From NCBI RefSeq assembly GCF_023078475.1, contig NZ_CP095741.1, forward strand, positions 2,790,001-2,854,000: a DNA stretch of 64,000 nt, read 5' to 3'. The stretch is from Luteibacter aegosomaticola. Lineage in GTDB: Bacteria > Pseudomonadota > Gammaproteobacteria > Xanthomonadales > Rhodanobacteraceae. The number at the start of each line of letters is the position of its first letter. Positions within the stretch are counted from its first letter, which is position 1. The notes below the pieces were generated by a model. It had not been told where the DNA came from, made no database searches, and saw only the letters and a program-made list of their open reading frames with translations. A program made the translations under genes and the position numbers. Shown in pieces: positions 63,383 through 64,000 of this stretch.

Positions 63383-63717
63383 TTACACAAGGCCTTGACG
63401 ACCGCAGCACTTCCCATAGGCATTTTCAATGCGGGGAACAAGGGCGTAGCGTGGCGGGATGCTTTCAGCCGTGAGCGCGGTGACGAACACACAAGGCACG
63501 CATTGACCCTCGAGCTCGTCCAACAGACCATATGCGGTCTTTCCGTACACATTGATGCCAAGCAAGGCCCCGTCCAAATCATTGCCGCCTGCAACGCTGT
63601 CGCGGCGTCTTCGAGATTTGATACAGGACCGGCCACATGGGCACCCAGAAACACAAGCAGGTCCGTCAGGGCACCAGCGACAAGATAGTCGTCTTCGACA
63701 ACCAGGTAAGTAACGTC
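63383..63717 (-). pseudogene. Frameshifted single-domain response regulator
   Basis: One minus frame gives the start of a receiver, YLVVEDDYLVAGALTDLLVF and GAHVAGPVSNLEDAATALQA; another continues DLDGALLGINVYGKTAYGLL, DELEGQCVPCVFVTALTAES and PRYALVPRIENAYGK. Gly stands at the phosphoacceptor position (LLGIN for LLDIN). A frameshift near 63590 and the lost Asp indicate decay. Confidence 0.65.
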
Positions 63718-64000
63718 GACCCGCCAACGTCTGGGTGCGCATGGAGCGTCGCTCCTGACGTGAGCAGACCCTCAGCCTGCCCCACTGCGCGACGCGAGAT
63801 GTGAACGGAAAGTGATGGCATGCATTCGGTGCCGGAAGGATCGTCACTTCTGCCATATTCCCTACCCGCGCGTCGCGCATGACGTGTTCATATCGGCGTG
63901 ATTTGCCTTCTCCCAAACGTTAAAGGCGCGGGCTGCCGTAGGATTGGCTGAGACATCTGTTCCGACGACCAAGTTCATGGCTTGCCATACACCCTCGTCA

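Noticed and set aside
1..64000. CRISPR arrays, tRNA, rRNA, complete insertion sequences, integrase or att sites
   Set aside because: No regularly spaced repeats, no cloverleaf or rRNA signature, and no transposase with a catalytic domain were seen; only orphan OrfA-like HTH proteins.

Overview
The window is GC-rich, densely coded DNA with GTG and TTG starts and ATGA-type overlaps. It carries a FecI/FecR-controlled TonB receptor, MNIO (DUF692) peptide chemistry and several XRE-like mini-proteins. Taken together this suggests a gammaproteobacterium of the Xanthomonadales/Lysobacterales (Luteibacter-, Dyella- or Rhodanobacter-like); that is an inference, since no rRNA, tRNA or core housekeeping marker is present. 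Efflux, stress, signalling and many small orphan genes, broken genes and 0.3-1 kb stretches without genes make it look like an accessory region (island, chromosomal hot spot or secondary replicon).

Layout. 0.06-7.4 kb: two CdaR/PucR-like regulators, a palindromic operator and a four-gene AaeXAB/TolC-type efflux operon ending in an IS3-OrfA-like HTH. 7.4-9.8 kb: two AraC regulators, a second OrfA-like HTH and an SRPBCC protein. 9.7-14.7 kb (minus strand): a bufferin-type RiPP operon in the order bufA (DUF2282 precursor), hairpin, bufB (DUF692), an unrecognised 337-aa gene, bufC (DUF2063), bufD (DoxX), then a CPA1 antiporter. 15.6-21.3 kb: XRE-like mini-proteins and relics, an unknown-domain/REC regulator with a DUF2188-like partner, a PAS hybrid kinase, a pseudo-receiver and a KTSC protein. 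21.5-24.3 kb: a second CPA1 antiporter and a low-affinity iron permease. 24.8-28.3 kb: a 1146-aa CHASE3/GAF/three-REC hybrid kinase. 28.7-36 kb: mostly small orphan genes, PhnA, an RHH protein with an unknown partner, a GT2 glycosyltransferase and DUF3606.

36-41.9 kb: a PAS/GGDEF diguanylate cyclase, a two-domain XRE-like protein, an AraC fragment, an EAL phosphodiesterase and UspA. 42.1-47.2 kb (minus): ECF sigma, FecR, TonB receptor and PepSY protein behind a Fur-box-like site. 47.9-49.3 kb: an XRE relic and a second copy of the REC plus DUF2188 module. 49.4-51.5 kb: YoaK-like and CPBP membrane proteins. 53-57.4 kb: SDR, zinc alcohol/formaldehyde dehydrogenase, two charged microproteins, DUF1989 plus YqcI/YcgG (guanidino chemistry) and CsbD. 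57.5-64 kb: a second pseudo-receiver with DUF3606, KatE catalase, a third DUF2188 protein, three pseudogenes and a DUF421 protein.

The genes fit a stress and environment-sensing role: efflux and copper buffering, iron acquisition, peroxide and aldehyde detoxification, and c-di-GMP and phosphorelay signalling. The most novel elements are the extra gene inside the bufferin operon, the dispersed XRE-like family with separable N- and C-terminal halves, and the duplicated REC/DUF2188 and pseudo-receiver modules.
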